The notes: generated by a model not told the origin, from the sequence alone. A stretch of 18,488 nt of DNA from Lachnospiraceae bacterium (GCA_009774625.1 VSOB01000057.1:1-18488); one strand, 5' to 3'. Counted from the first letter of the stretch, positions 1-7,622 are shown. Numbers and translations: made by a program.

Positions 1-91
1 GTTCTCTGAATCTTCTTTCTTTCTTCCTTAGAATCTTCAGGGTCGCATTGCTGTTTATTTGTCAAGGTTCTGTCGGTAATGGTTTACCGAA

Positions 92-181
92 CGGAGAAGG
101 AGGGATTTGAACCCTCGCGCCGCTATTAACGACCTGCACCCTTTCCAGGGGTGTCCCTTCAGCCATCTTGGGTACTTCTCC
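92..181 (-). tRNA. tRNA-Ser (anticodon GGA)
   Basis: Read on the minus strand, this folds as a class II tRNA. The 7-bp acceptor stem is GGAGAAG/CTTCTCC, the anticodon loop is CTGGAAA with anticodon GGA (plus-strand 144-146), a long variable arm is typical of serine tRNAs, and the T arm contains GGTTCAAATCC. The discriminator base is G, as expected for serine; the next bases are TT, so CCA is not encoded and must be added. It decodes UCC/UCU codons. It follows tRNA-Ser(UGA) by 177 bases and may be co-transcribed with it. A weak separate promoter candidate on the minus strand (TTGTTT at 239-244, TATATA at 215-220, 18-base spacer) lies just upstream. I saw no clear terminator in bases 1-91. Confidence 0.97.
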
Positions 182-358
182 AATTTGCCTAAATCAATGA
201 AATTCTTCTTAATTTATATAGAACGATCAACAGTCTGAAAACAATCTGAACATTGAGTCCCGGACTTTCACATTCCGTTTCTCACTCTACCGCCCTTGTA
301 TGCATATGATTTCCCGATCGAAACCTCTGCATTCACTGCCTCGTCCGTCTCTTTTCAA

Positions 359-444
359 CGGAGAGGGTGGGATTCGAACCCACGCGCCCTTGCGGACAAA
401 CGGTTTTCAAGACCGCCTCGTTATGACCACTTCGATACCTCTCC
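359..444 (-). tRNA. tRNA-Ser (anticodon UGA)
   Basis: This is a minus-strand class II tRNA. The acceptor stem is GGAGAGG/CCTCTCC, the anticodon loop is CTTGAAA with anticodon TGA (plus-strand 407-409), the variable arm is long, and the T arm contains GGTTCGAATCC. The discriminator is G and CCA is not encoded. It decodes UCA/UCG/UCU. It is the first gene after the strong promoter at 475-503. Neither serine tRNA here reads ANN codons, so neither should be a substrate of the t6A enzymes encoded upstream; that closeness is positional only. Confidence 0.97.
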
Positions 445-474
445 GGGTACGCCTCTCACGTCAGCGCAAAACAT

Positions 475-503
475 ATTCTAGCAAATGTTTTTTATGTTGT
501 CAA
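475..503 (-). promoter_or_regulatory. sigma-A promoter of the serine tRNA genes
   Basis: On the minus strand there is a perfect -35 TTGACA (498-503), a 17-base spacer, and a -10 TAGAAT (475-480). The predicted start, near 468, is about 24 bases before the first tRNA. This near-consensus strength is typical of stable-RNA promoters. Confidence 0.85.
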
Positions 504-700
504 CAACTTTTTTCCTTTTTTTCACAAAAACTGTTTTTTATTACATTTCGGGCGGCAAGGTGTTCGGAGTCGGGTTGCATCAGCAGCCATTTTCCGGAAC
601 GCGGCGTGTACATCCCGGATGGATTTTTCTCTGTAGATCCCGGTTCCCGGTCAAGTAAAAGAATCCTGTCCGCTGAGTTCTCCGCCTCAGGAAAGTCGTT

Positions 701-1429
701 TCAGCAACATATTTCCAAAGGACCGCCAGACAGAAAACTTTCTGCGACTGCCAGATCCTCCGGTGTGGTAATTTTTATGTTTTCATAGGAACCTTCCACC
801 AGCTTGATCCTGGTATCGGTAAAGCGTTCCACTACCATAGCATCATCCGTGATACGGACACCTTCGGCAAGGAGCGTCTGCTCCTGCTCCAGAAAAACGG
901 TATATGCTTTCTTTACCAGTGCAAAGGAAAATACCTGGGGTGTCTGTATGGTCCAAACCAGATCACGCGGAGGTGTCTCCGCCGCATATCCCCATTCATC
1001 TGCCAGCTTGATCGTATCCTTCACCGGCATTCCCGTTACACAGGCCTTTTCCTTCTGTACTGTTTTATAAGCCCGCTCCAGAATTTCTTTTGTCACAAAA
1101 GGTCTGGCACCGTCATGGATAAATACATAATCGCATGCGGTCAGTGCCTGCAGCCCGCAAAAAACAGAATGATATCTTTCCATTCCGCCTTCCACAATAT
1201 GACGCACTTTGCGAAAACCATATCGTTCCACCAATTCTCTGCGGCAGTAATCAATTTCCGCCCCCTGAGTTACAAGAACGATTTCATCAATAAAGCTGTC
1301 TTCGAAGGCTTTCAGCGCATAATAAAGCACCGGTCTGCCTTTCAGCAGCAAATATTGTTTGTGTACTTCACTTTTCATACGGCTGCCGCTTCCCGCAGCC
1401 AGAAGGATTCCCGCCGTTTTCTCTTTCAT
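701..1429 (-). CDS. ispD: 2-C-methyl-D-erythritol 4-phosphate cytidylyltransferase
   Basis: This cytoplasmic enzyme joins CTP and 2-C-methyl-D-erythritol 4-phosphate, giving CDP-ME and pyrophosphate, the third step of the MEP isoprenoid pathway. The 242 residues match the usual IspD size. Family marks visible: the N-terminal nucleotide-binding loop AAGSGSRM (11-18) followed by KQY (24-26), HDGARP (105-110), PVKDTIK (135-141), TPQVF (163-167), TDDA (194-197) and NIKITTPEDL (217-226). The start ATG overlaps the tsaD stop by one base (TAATG), with a good ribosome site (GGGAGA) 6 bases ahead, so translation is probably coupled to tsaD. It is the last protein gene of the run. The C-terminal domain looks complete; after its TGA the same frame stays open to about 510, treated as a finding. 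Confidence 0.96.
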   Translation of the reverse strand: MKEKTAGILLAAGSGSRMKSEVHKQYLLLKGRPVLYYALKAFEDSFIDEIVLVTQGAEIDYCRRELVERYGFRKVRHIVEGGMERYHSVFCGLQALTACDYVFIHDGARPFVTKEILERAYKTVQKEKACVTGMPVKDTIKLADEWGYAAETPPRDLVWTIQTPQVFSFALVKKAYTVFLEQEQTLLAEGVRITDDAMVVERFTDTRIKLVEGSYENIKITTPEDLAVAESFLSGGPLEICC

Positions 1430-2451
1430 TATCGTTCTCCCAGCTTCAGATTGGGTACGGCATTTAAATCCAGCCCGCTTCTTTTGCCTTGCAAATACTC
1501 ATAATATGCCGCCGTTCCAATCATTGCCGCATTGTCCGTGCAATATACAGGAGAAGGGTGGTAAAACGTGATGTTCCGCTCTCTGCATGCGCTGTCAAAC
1601 GCACTGCGCAGTGAAGAATTGGAAGCCACGCCTCCCGCGATGGCAAACCGGTCAAAACCATATGCCTCCACCGCGTCCAGTGCATGCTCCACCAGTACAT
1701 CAATCACGGCTTTCTGAAAAGAAGCTGCCACATCCGCCCGGTTCACCGGCTCTCCCTTTCTCTCACAGCCATTTATATAATTCAGCACAGAGGACTTCAG
1801 TCCGCTGAAGCTGAAATCATACGCCGCCTCTGCCACCCGCGCACGGGGAAAATGGATGGCCTCCGGATTGCCCTCTTTGGAAAGACGATCGATTTTCGGC
1901 CCACCCGGATATCCCAGACCGATTGCCCGCGCCACTTTGTCAAAAGCCTCCCCCGCCGCGTCATCCCTTGTCCGTCCGATGATTTCATAGATTCCATAAT
2001 CTTTCACCAGTACCAGATGGGTATGGCCGCCGGACACCACCAGTGCAACAAACGGAGGCTCCAGATCCCTGTTTTCAATATAATTGGCATTGATATGGCC
2101 CTCGATATGATGCACCCCGATCAAAGGGATACCTGTTGCAAAGCAAATTGCTTTTGCGGCAGAAACGCCAACCAGCAGCGGCCCTACCAGACCCGGCCCA
2201 TAAGTTACGGCAACCGCATCCATCTCCTGTAACGGCATATGCGCTGCTGCCAGTGCCTCTTCAATCACCTGATTGATCTTTTCAATATGTTTTCTGGATG
2301 CTATTTCCGGCACCACGCCGCCATACAGCTTATGCAGTTCTATCTGAGAAAATATAATATTGGACAGCACCTCACGCCCATTGAGCACAACAGCCGCTGC
2401 CGTTTCATCACAGGAACTTTCAATCGCCAGAATCCGGATCTCTTCATTCAT
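1429..2451 (-). CDS. tsaD: tRNA N6-adenosine threonylcarbamoyltransferase TsaD
   Basis: TsaD, with TsaB and TsaE, transfers threonylcarbamoyl from TC-AMP to A37 of tRNAs reading ANN codons (t6A37). The 340 residues are the normal length. ASKHA-fold and metal motifs are present: ESSCDET (11-17), metal-binding HHIEGH (114-119), VSGGHTHL (139-146), DDAAGEAFDK (163-172), YPGGP (181-185), IAGGVASN, and TDNAAMIG near the C-terminus. I chose the ATG at 2451. The frame is open for 28 more codons upstream, but those run into the preceding gene and read as Arg/Lys-rich nonsense, while MNEEIRILAIESS is the expected family beginning. The ribosome site (GGAAAG) is weak and about 13 bases away. The upstream gene stops 25 bases before; ispD overlaps by 1 base downstream. 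Confidence 0.97.
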   Translation of the reverse strand: MNEEIRILAIESSCDETAAAVVLNGREVLSNIIFSQIELHKLYGGVVPEIASRKHIEKINQVIEEALAAAHMPLQEMDAVAVTYGPGLVGPLLVGVSAAKAICFATGIPLIGVHHIEGHINANYIENRDLEPPFVALVVSGGHTHLVLVKDYGIYEIIGRTRDDAAGEAFDKVARAIGLGYPGGPKIDRLSKEGNPEAIHFPRARVAEAAYDFSFSGLKSSVLNYINGCERKGEPVNRADVAASFQKAVIDVLVEHALDAVEAYGFDRFAIAGGVASNSSLRSAFDSACRERNITFYHPSPVYCTDNAAMIGTAAYYEYLQGKRSGLDLNAVPNLKLGER

Positions 2452-2476
2452 TTTCTTTAATCTTCTTTCCCATCGC

Positions 2477-3049
2477 CTATTTTGTCTGTGGCTCCGCCTC
2501 ATCCCAGCCGAATATTTTCCAATGCCCTTCCTCATCCTTACGCAGAATGAATACTTCTTCTATTGTCTGCAGATTGGTCCCCATCCGAAGTGTATAAGTA
2601 CAGAACAGACTGGCACATTCCCGCCCGTCCTTGCTGAAATACTCAACATCCGTGCTGTTGGAGGTTTTATAACTGGATATCTGCACACCCTGGCTTTTAT
2701 ATGCCTGTACATCTTCCTGAAGCCGTTTCACATATTCCTCTGACTGAAAAGACACCAAATCCTCGTCGCATATTTCCATTGCCCTTTCTGCCAGTTGTTC
2801 CAGCTCTTTTTCCGAATATTCTTCATTGTACATACACTGAAGAACCTCGCTGTAATACCGAAGTACCTCTTTAGGCGACGCAGGATAATTTCTGGACAGA
2901 TCCCGCAGAAGCACTTCCTGCGTCTTTGTAGTCGCTGTCTCTTCCCCGTCTTTTTCAGCCTTGTTGGAAAGATAGAAATAGTAGCCCGCCAGCATTGCCA
3001 ATAAAACGAGAAATACAAGCATTCCTCTTACACCCTTAAACCGCTTCAT
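2477..3049 (-). CDS. membrane-anchored protein of unknown function (DUF6715-like)
   Basis: This gene encodes 190 residues with a short basic N-terminus (MKRFKGVR), one hydrophobic segment (about residues 9-26) and a polar domain that should face outside as a type II-like anchored protein. The soluble part ends FGWDEAEPQ and has the alternating pattern of a small NTF2-like fold, but that is a guess. It reminds me of a Lachnospiraceae family I know as DUF6715; this is from memory and unchecked. Start choice: an ATG at 3064 adds MGEER, but the GGGGGAGGAG ribosome site lies inside those codons, 3-8 bases before the ATG at 3049, which is therefore preferred. It sits 20 bases after the RNase Z gene and 25 before tsaD, so it is probably co-transcribed. 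Its role is unknown. Confidence 0.8.
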   Translation of the reverse strand: MKRFKGVRGMLVFLVLLAMLAGYYFYLSNKAEKDGEETATTKTQEVLLRDLSRNYPASPKEVLRYYSEVLQCMYNEEYSEKELEQLAERAMEICDEDLVSFQSEEYVKRLQEDVQAYKSQGVQISSYKTSNSTDVEYFSKDGRECASLFCTYTLRMGTNLQTIEEVFILRKDEEGHWKIFGWDEAEPQTK

Positions 3050-3069
3050 GCGCTCCTCCCCCATTCTCC

Positions 3070-3981
3070 CTATTCTTCCATATAGATCAACTCTGCCGTC
3101 TTACCGTCTTTTCCTGCAAAAGCAGCCGGAAATATCTTTCTGACTTCCGGCATAAATTCCTCTGCACGCACAAGCGACGGGCTGAAATGCGTCAGCCACA
3201 ATTCCTTCACCTGTGCCTTTTTCGCAAGATTTGCCGCTTCATAAAAGGTCATATGCTTATACTCTCTTGCTTTTTCCTTTTTCTCCGGTTCTCCGTACAT
3301 CCCCTCACAAATAAACAGGTCACTGTCCTTTGCGTGTGTTACAATGCCCTCTGTAGGTCTGGTATCGGTCACATACGTAACTTTCAGCCCTTTTCGCGGT
3401 GCGCCCAACACCATATCCGGTGTAAAAACCCCCTCCGGCGTTTCTATGGTTTCCCCCTTCTGGAGACGATTCCAGTACCGTTTTTCTATACCAAGAGCTT
3501 CCGCCCGCTGAAGCTGAAACTTACCGGTCCTTTCAATACTGATGCTGTATCCATAGCAGAGTACATTATGATTCACCCGGAATGCTTCGATTTTCATGCC
3601 TCCCAGGGTAAAACATGCTTCCGGCCCTTCAATCTCCTGATATACAATCTCAAACGGCAGTTCCGGTGCAATCACGCGCAGTGCATTCACCACCCTGCCA
3701 AGCCCTCTGGGGCCGATCAGTGTCAGCGGCTCCGTCCGTTCTGCATTCCCCATTGTCAGGAGCATTCCCGGCAGGCCGCTGATGTGATCCGCATGATAAT
3801 GGGTAAAACAAATCACATCAATAGGTTTGGGACTCCACCCCTTTTCCTTCAATGCAATCTGTGTTCCTTCTCCGCAGTCAACGAGCAGACTCATACCATT
3901 GTATCTTACTATCATGGAGGTCAGCCATCTGTAAGGCAGCGGCATCATTCCTCCTGTTCCAAGCAAACAAATATCCAGCAT
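3070..3981 (-). CDS. rnz: ribonuclease Z (tRNA 3' endonuclease), metallo-beta-lactamase fold
   Basis: RNase Z cleaves tRNA precursors just after the discriminator base, which matters here because the local tRNA genes lack CCA. The 303 residues match the short bacterial form. Zinc ligands expected of the family are visible: HYHADH (61-66), H138 in NHNVLCYGYS, D206 in VTDTRPTEG, H243 in KHMTFYEAA and H265 in LTHFSPS. GEGTQIAL (37-44) and GLPG (69-72) also fit. The ATG is preceded by GAGGA at a 7-base distance. It follows the Cys-pair gene after an 86-base gap and precedes the anchored protein gene. A related phosphodiesterase (ElaC-type) function cannot be separated by sequence alone, but RNase Z is the best fit. 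Confidence 0.93.
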   Translation of the reverse strand: MLDICLLGTGGMMPLPYRWLTSMIVRYNGMSLLVDCGEGTQIALKEKGWSPKPIDVICFTHYHADHISGLPGMLLTMGNAERTEPLTLIGPRGLGRVVNALRVIAPELPFEIVYQEIEGPEACFTLGGMKIEAFRVNHNVLCYGYSISIERTGKFQLQRAEALGIEKRYWNRLQKGETIETPEGVFTPDMVLGAPRKGLKVTYVTDTRPTEGIVTHAKDSDLFICEGMYGEPEKKEKAREYKHMTFYEAANLAKKAQVKELWLTHFSPSLVRAEEFMPEVRKIFPAAFAGKDGKTAELIYMEE

Positions 3982-4067
3982 ATTATTCCTCGTATCTTCC
4001 TAAAAACCGTTATGAACCGCCCGTCTTTTTTCGCACCTCCAAAATATACATTCTGAATTTCAAAAAA

Positions 4068-4316
4068 TCAGATCAGCTCTGTCGCTTCTTCTATCTCCAC
4101 TGGTATCCGGAAATTTGCTGTAATTTTATCATAGCAAACCTCGCACAAATCAAAGCTCTGGGTCTGTCCGTCCTTTTCCGAAAAGTAGCCAAAAGGAATC
4201 TCCAGTCTGACACATTCCTCTTCCAGAATACCGTTTTTGATTCTTATCTTTCGTCCACAGCAGTTACACACTGCCTCTGTCAGGCATCTGCTCCCCTGTT
4301 CTGAAAACTTCCGCAT
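4068..4316 (-). CDS. small protein with two Cys pairs (possible zinc ribbon), function unknown
   Basis: This gene encodes 82 residues with CNCC at 17-20 and CEVC at 58-61, about 37 residues apart, the layout of a zinc-ribbon or rubredoxin-like knuckle. Between them is an aromatic stretch, FGYFSEKDGQ. A single Cys at 11 and another at 35 could also take part. No signal peptide is seen, so it is probably cytoplasmic. The ribosome site AAGGAGG before the ATG at 4316 is excellent, which supports real translation. It lies between rimI and rnz on the same strand and has its own likely promoter at 4397. I remember similar short proteins in Lachnospiraceae but no function. An RNA-related role is suggested only by the neighbours. 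Confidence 0.82.
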   Translation of the reverse strand: MRKFSEQGSRCLTEAVCNCCGRKIRIKNGILEEECVRLEIPFGYFSEKDGQTQSFDLCEVCYDKITANFRIPVEIEEATELI

Positions 4317-4396
4317 ACTTTTTCCTCCTTATCTATTGTACGCTTCCCTGAGAAATCTCTTTCCTCTTTTGGCTGCGCACAGACTCATACCAGGAA

Positions 4397-4405
4397 AGTA
4401 TACCA
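4397..4405 (-). promoter_or_regulatory. candidate extended -10 promoter of the Cys-pair gene and downstream rnz-tsaD-ispD run
   Basis: On the minus strand TGGTATACT is an extended -10 element (TG, one base, TATACT at 4397-4402). The -35 is poor (TTATTT-like). The predicted start near 4390 gives a leader of about 75 bases ahead of the ATG at 4316. It lies in the 131-base gap after rimI, the largest gap between genes in this part of the run. Confidence 0.45.
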
Positions 4406-4447
4406 TCTGCAGCCTTCAAAATAAGTGGTAATTGTTCCTTGTCCTGT

Positions 4448-4876
4448 CTATCTTTTCCACATGATCAAAGCATCCTCCTGCGGCTTTTCATAATAGCCCC
4501 GTCTGACTCCAACCGGAACAAACCCGGTCTTTTCATACAAATGGATGGCCGCTGTATTACCGACCCGCACTTCCAATGTAAAAGCCGAAATTCCGTTCTC
4601 ATGGCCGGCCTGCAGCAAAGTCTCCAGCATGTTCTGTCCGATTCCCTGCTTCCTCCAGTCGGGATGAACCGCCACATTGACCACATCCCCCTCTTCTCCG
4701 ATCATCAGCAAGCCACAGTACCCGGCAATTTGTCCTTCCGATACTGCTACAAAATACAGATATTCCTCTCTGGAAAGACTGTCCTGAAAAACAGCCCGGG
4801 TCCACGGCACAGAAAAGCAGAGAGTCTCAATGGCGCAGACCTGTTCCAGGTCTGCCGTTTCCATTTTTCGTATCAT
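4448..4876 (-). CDS. rimI: ribosomal protein bS18-alanine N-acetyltransferase RimI
   Basis: This GNAT enzyme acetylates the N-terminal Ala of ribosomal protein S18 using acetyl-CoA. The 142 residues match the family length. The acetyl-CoA motif is VNVAVHPDWRKQGIGQ (66-81, with the R/Q-x-x-G-x-G/A loop), followed by LEVRVGNTAAIHLYEKTGF (101-119) and the RimI-type ending GVRRGYYEKPQEDALIM (123-139). The start ATG overlaps the tsaB stop (ATGA, 4 bases), with AAGG 9 bases ahead inside tsaB, so the two are translationally coupled. tsaB-rimI adjacency is common in bacteria and supports both calls. Some RimI relatives modify other substrates, so specificity is inferred. Confidence 0.94.
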   Translation of the reverse strand: MIRKMETADLEQVCAIETLCFSVPWTRAVFQDSLSREEYLYFVAVSEGQIAGYCGLLMIGEEGDVVNVAVHPDWRKQGIGQNMLETLLQAGHENGISAFTLEVRVGNTAAIHLYEKTGFVPVGVRRGYYEKPQEDALIMWKR

Positions 4877-5607
4877 GTATCACTGCCTTCTTTTTCCAGA
4901 CGTTCCCGCTCAGCCTGAGACATGCGCAGATACACAGGGCGATGCCCGGCCGCGCTCTCACAGACCCCCTTATGATAGAGCACACTGCCGTATACGGCCA
5001 CCGCCGCCGCACTTTGCAGCCTTCTGTGAGCGGGGGCAAACGAATACGGCGCCTGCATCAAATCAGCCACTGTCTGTGCAAAAACAGGTACACCGTCCCC
5101 CAGAAAAATAACCTCTCTGTCATAAGTATTACAGCACCGGATGATTTCTTCAATCGACACGGCACATTGCTCTTTCAGGACACGGAGCGCATACCGGCCC
5201 GGACGCTCCGCCCCGTCCCATAAAAATTCATACAGCCCGGTATACACTTGACTGCGCCGTGCATCCATAATCGGGCAGATCAACTGCTTCAAACCATACA
5301 TCTGGTAAGCCAGTGCATCCACTGTCGGCACCGGAATCACAGGACATCCCAATGCAAGTCCCAGACCTTTCGCCGTCGCACTGCCAATCCTCAGGCCTGT
5401 AAAAGAACCCGGTCCCGCGGCTACCGCCACCGCATCCACCGTTTCCAGATTCAGCTCTGTCATATTCCGCACGGCATCCAGCATGGGGATCAATGTCTGT
5501 GAATGGGTCTTTTTATAATTGACTGTGTATTCCGCTGTCAGCGTATCATCTTCCAGAACAGCCACGGAAGCCGTCAGTCCCGAACTGTCCAATGCTAATA
5601 TTTTCAT
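4873..5607 (-). CDS. tsaB: tRNA threonylcarbamoyl complex subunit TsaB
   Basis: TsaB is the non-catalytic ASKHA-fold partner that dimerises with TsaD and, with TsaE, allows cycles of t6A37 synthesis. The 244 residues are normal. The beginning MKILALDSSG and the conserved GPGSFTGLRIG (65-75) are diagnostic. The C-terminal lobe ends in the expected PVYLR segment (RPVYLRMSQAERERLEKE). The ribosome site AGGCGG precedes the ATG by 6 bases. It starts 37 bases after tsaE and overlaps rimI by 4 bases. Confidence 0.96.
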   Translation of the reverse strand: MKILALDSSGLTASVAVLEDDTLTAEYTVNYKKTHSQTLIPMLDAVRNMTELNLETVDAVAVAAGPGSFTGLRIGSATAKGLGLALGCPVIPVPTVDALAYQMYGLKQLICPIMDARRSQVYTGLYEFLWDGAERPGRYALRVLKEQCAVSIEEIIRCCNTYDREVIFLGDGVPVFAQTVADLMQAPYSFAPAHRRLQSAAAVAVYGSVLYHKGVCESAAGHRPVYLRMSQAERERLEKEGSDT

Positions 5608-5644
5608 AGTTAACCGCCTGTTTCACTTTACATCTGTGATATCG

Positions 5645-6094
5645 TCATACTTCAAAAGTATGTTTACCCTCCGGGAAATCAATTGTGATCTTTCTGTAGT
5701 CAAAATCCTTTTCCGGATCCTTCTCCACACAAATGGAAATACAGTCTGCCGGCAAAATATCGGAAATCAGCTCCGCCCACTCAATCAGACAGACACCGCC
5801 GCCGTAAAAGCAGTCCTCATAGCCGATTTCCTCCATCTCTTCCACATCTGTGATTCGATACACATCAAAATGATAGAACGGCAGTCTGCCGTCCTCATAA
5901 CTCTGCATAATGGTAAAAGTAGGGCTGCAGACCGGCTCAGAGATCCCCAGACCTTTTGCGATTCCCTGTGTCAGTACCGTCTTGCCCACACCCAAATCCC
6001 CTGAAAGGGCATAAATCTGACCCGGACTGGCTTTCTGTCCGATCCGCTCTCCCAATGTAAATGTTTCCACGTCGCTTCCTGTTTCAAATATCAT
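5645..6094 (-). CDS. tsaE: tRNA threonylcarbamoyl complex ATPase TsaE
   Basis: TsaE is the P-loop ATPase that resets the TsaB-TsaD complex in t6A37 synthesis. It has 149 residues from the chosen start. Walker A GDLGVGKT (32-39), SPTF (57-60), FYHFDVYR (73-80) and LIEWAE (103-108) are the family marks. GTG codons at 6103 and 6100 are in frame, but these overlap the end of the upstream gene. The ATG at 6094 begins only 2 bases after that gene's TGA, typical of coupled translation, and gives the usual family start. The ribosome signal is only a GGTGGTG stretch formed by the upstream gene's last codons. Confidence 0.95.
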   Translation of the reverse strand: MIFETGSDVETFTLGERIGQKASPGQIYALSGDLGVGKTVLTQGIAKGLGISEPVCSPTFTIMQSYEDGRLPFYHFDVYRITDVEEMEEIGYEDCFYGGGVCLIEWAELISDILPADCISICVEKDPEKDFDYRKITIDFPEGKHTFEV

Positions 6095-6096
6095 AG

Positions 6097-6576
6097 TCAC
6101 CACCGTATTTTAACCTTACCGGCAGGCATATGTGTGGAAATCATCTCGATCACTCCAGGTGTCATAGCCCCCAAATCCCTGCGCGGGAAAATCCAGGCAT
6201 TTACTTTCGTGTTGTATACAATAATACTGTTTCGTGTGGAAACCGCCCGATACATATTCTCCCATTTCTGAAGCTGACTCTCACCGCCCTGCGACACCTG
6301 GATGCCCTCTTCATTCATCCGGTAACAAAGCGGCTCTTTAAACGCAGGCGTATTTTGTATCTGCTTCAGAGAACTGAGGTACAGACTGCAGGGAAGATAG
6401 ACAAGCAATACCATCCCTGCCAGAAGATATAAAATATTCTGCGTCCCGAAAAATCCCACCACCAGAACAGCGCCGATTCCGCTTCCCAATATACCGGAAG
6501 GGCTGTTGTAGGTATGGTGCAGCATGTAATCAAATAAAATATTTGCAGTGATCTTTGTTTCAAATTCCAGTTCCAT
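6097..6576 (-). CDS. YcxB-like membrane protein
   Basis: This gene encodes 159 residues. A short N-terminal polar part (MELEFETKIT, then LFDYMLHHTYNSPSG) precedes two hydrophobic segments (about 30-45 and 48-68). A cytoplasmic C-terminal half contains YRMNEEGIQVSQGGESQLQKW and WIFPRRD, the features I associate with the YcxB family, whose function is unknown. The frame is open up to 6699, but the strong promoter at 6671-6699 would start transcripts near 6664, so starts above that are excluded. The ATG at 6576 is preferred because it gives the family beginning and has AAGGA 12 bases upstream; an ATG at 6597 has no ribosome site. It is the first gene of the tsaE-tsaB-rimI operon, with its stop 2 bases before tsaE. 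Confidence 0.82.
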   Translation of the reverse strand: MELEFETKITANILFDYMLHHTYNSPSGILGSGIGAVLVVGFFGTQNILYLLAGMVLLVYLPCSLYLSSLKQIQNTPAFKEPLCYRMNEEGIQVSQGGESQLQKWENMYRAVSTRNSIIVYNTKVNAWIFPRRDLGAMTPGVIEMISTHMPAGKVKIRW

Positions 6577-6670
6577 TGTATGATGCGTTCCTTCCATGGT
6601 TCGAACAGGTAAAATAAGGGCAGCCGCTTTGGTTTTGCTGCTTTTCGCACTGCTCATTGCTTTCGTGTAC

Positions 6671-6699
6671 ATTATACATAAAATGAAATGGGGGTGCAA
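6671..6699 (-). promoter_or_regulatory. sigma-A promoter of the ycxB-tsaE-tsaB-rimI operon
   Basis: On the minus strand -35 TTGCAC (6694-6699), a 17-base spacer and a perfect -10 TATAAT (6671-6676). The predicted start near 6664 gives an untranslated leader of about 88 bases to the ATG at 6576. This promoter also decides the start of the first gene. Confidence 0.82.
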
Positions 6700-6741
6700 G
6701 GTTTCTGGTTAAAAATGGTGGTGATGTGGAGGAATAAAATG

Positions 6742-7224
6742 TTATAGATCCAGTTTCATATAGATGGAGGTATGCATGGGGCTGTTGTTATAGCTTTCAG
6801 TTTCATAAAATCCGTATTTCCGATATAGGCGAATCGCACTTTGCAAAAAAGGAAGTGTGTCCAGCAGCATGGAAGAATAGCCGATTTTTCTGGCGTCGGT
6901 TATGATTTTCTGTATGAGGTAATCTCCGATCCTGTTTCCTCTGAACTGTGGCCTTACATAAAGGCGTTTCATTTCACAGTTTTGTTCGTCTATTTTTCTC
7001 AGTCCGATGCAGCCTGCCAGCGCTCCATCATAGAGGGCTATGTACAGTCTGCCGTAAGGCATGCCGTATTTGGTTTTCAGATGCAGGATTTCTTCCTCAT
7101 ACTGCTGTAGTTCCAGGTATTCCTGAAATAAACTGTCTCCGGCAATTAACATGTCTGTATATTCTGAAAATAGTTCGCCGATTTCCTGCGGGAAATCACA
7201 GGCAGGAACGATTGTAATCTCCAT
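6742..7224 (-). CDS. GNAT family N-acetyltransferase
   Basis: This gene encodes 160 residues and uses acetyl-CoA to acetylate an unknown small molecule or protein. The GNAT core is clear: EMKRLYVRPQFRGNRIGDYLI holds beta-4 and the R-G-x-x-I-G pyrophosphate loop, then LDTLPFLQSAIRLYRKYGFYE is the usual end of motif B. The N-terminal part is acidic and helical. The ribosome site GGGAGGAA stands 6 bases before the ATG. It is transcribed toward the ycxB promoter but ends 42 bases before it, so it is probably a separate unit; I saw no clear terminator between them. The substrate cannot be read from sequence. Confidence 0.88.
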   Translation of the reverse strand: MEITIVPACDFPQEIGELFSEYTDMLIAGDSLFQEYLELQQYEEEILHLKTKYGMPYGRLYIALYDGALAGCIGLRKIDEQNCEMKRLYVRPQFRGNRIGDYLIQKIITDARKIGYSSMLLDTLPFLQSAIRLYRKYGFYETESYNNSPMHTSIYMKLDL

Positions 7225-7327
7225 TTTTGTTTCCTCCCAATGTTGACTCTGTCAGCTTATCTTTAAACAGTTAAAAGTAGATAAAATGTAAATTGCTTCG
7301 GATAATCAGGCCGGTGGATAATATGCA

Positions 7328-7585
7328 TTAAGTTTTTAAAAAGTCAGAAAATACTTTCAGTTCTTTTTTTGTTTCTTCCGTAAGGTTATTGTACTGCATA
7401 TTCTGAATCGCACCTTCCAAAGCATATAAATGCACCAGACAAACCCGGGGATATGTTTCCTTCAATTTTAAAAATGCCTGTTTCGCCCCTGTCTGAATCA
7501 GTTCCCCGGATGTAGAAATGCCAATCGTTTTCAGTTTTTTTGACATTTCTTCTCCGATGTTCATCATCGATGTTAATTCTGCCAT
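7328..7585 (-). CDS. stand-alone TfoX/Sxy C-terminal domain protein
   Basis: This gene encodes 85 residues covering only the TfoX C-terminal helical domain: NIGEEMSKKLKTIGISTSGEL, the helix-hairpin-helix-like start, then GAKQAFLKLKETYPRVCLVHLYALEGAIQ. The N-terminal half of true Sxy/TfoX competence regulators is absent. Such single-domain forms are common in Firmicutes and their function is not established, so a competence role should not be assumed. The frame is open to 7642, but GGGGAGGGAAT directly before the ATG at 7585 decides the start. It follows the small gene at 7623-7946 by 37 bases and may share its transcript. Confidence 0.85.
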   Translation of the reverse strand: MAELTSMMNIGEEMSKKLKTIGISTSGELIQTGAKQAFLKLKETYPRVCLVHLYALEGAIQNMQYNNLTEETKKELKVFSDFLKT

Positions 7586-7622
7586 ATTCCCTCCCCTGCT
7601 TTTATGAAGCATCCGGCTTCTT

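Noticed and set aside
74..89. Hairpin CGGTAA/TTACCG just after tRNA-Ser(GGA)
   Set aside because: Only 6 bp and no T tract follows it on the minus strand, so it is not supported as a terminator.
296..788. Plus-strand open frames across the tRNA-Ser(UGA) gene and the end of ispD
   Set aside because: They run through a tRNA gene and antisense to ispD, without ribosome sites.
3187..4304. Long plus-strand frames opposite rnz and the Cys-pair gene
   Set aside because: Antisense shadows; His/Cys/Arg-rich low-quality protein, no ribosome sites, and clear real genes on the other strand.
7328..7585. Competence regulator TfoX/Sxy
   Set aside because: Only the C-terminal domain is present, so a regulator role is not supported.
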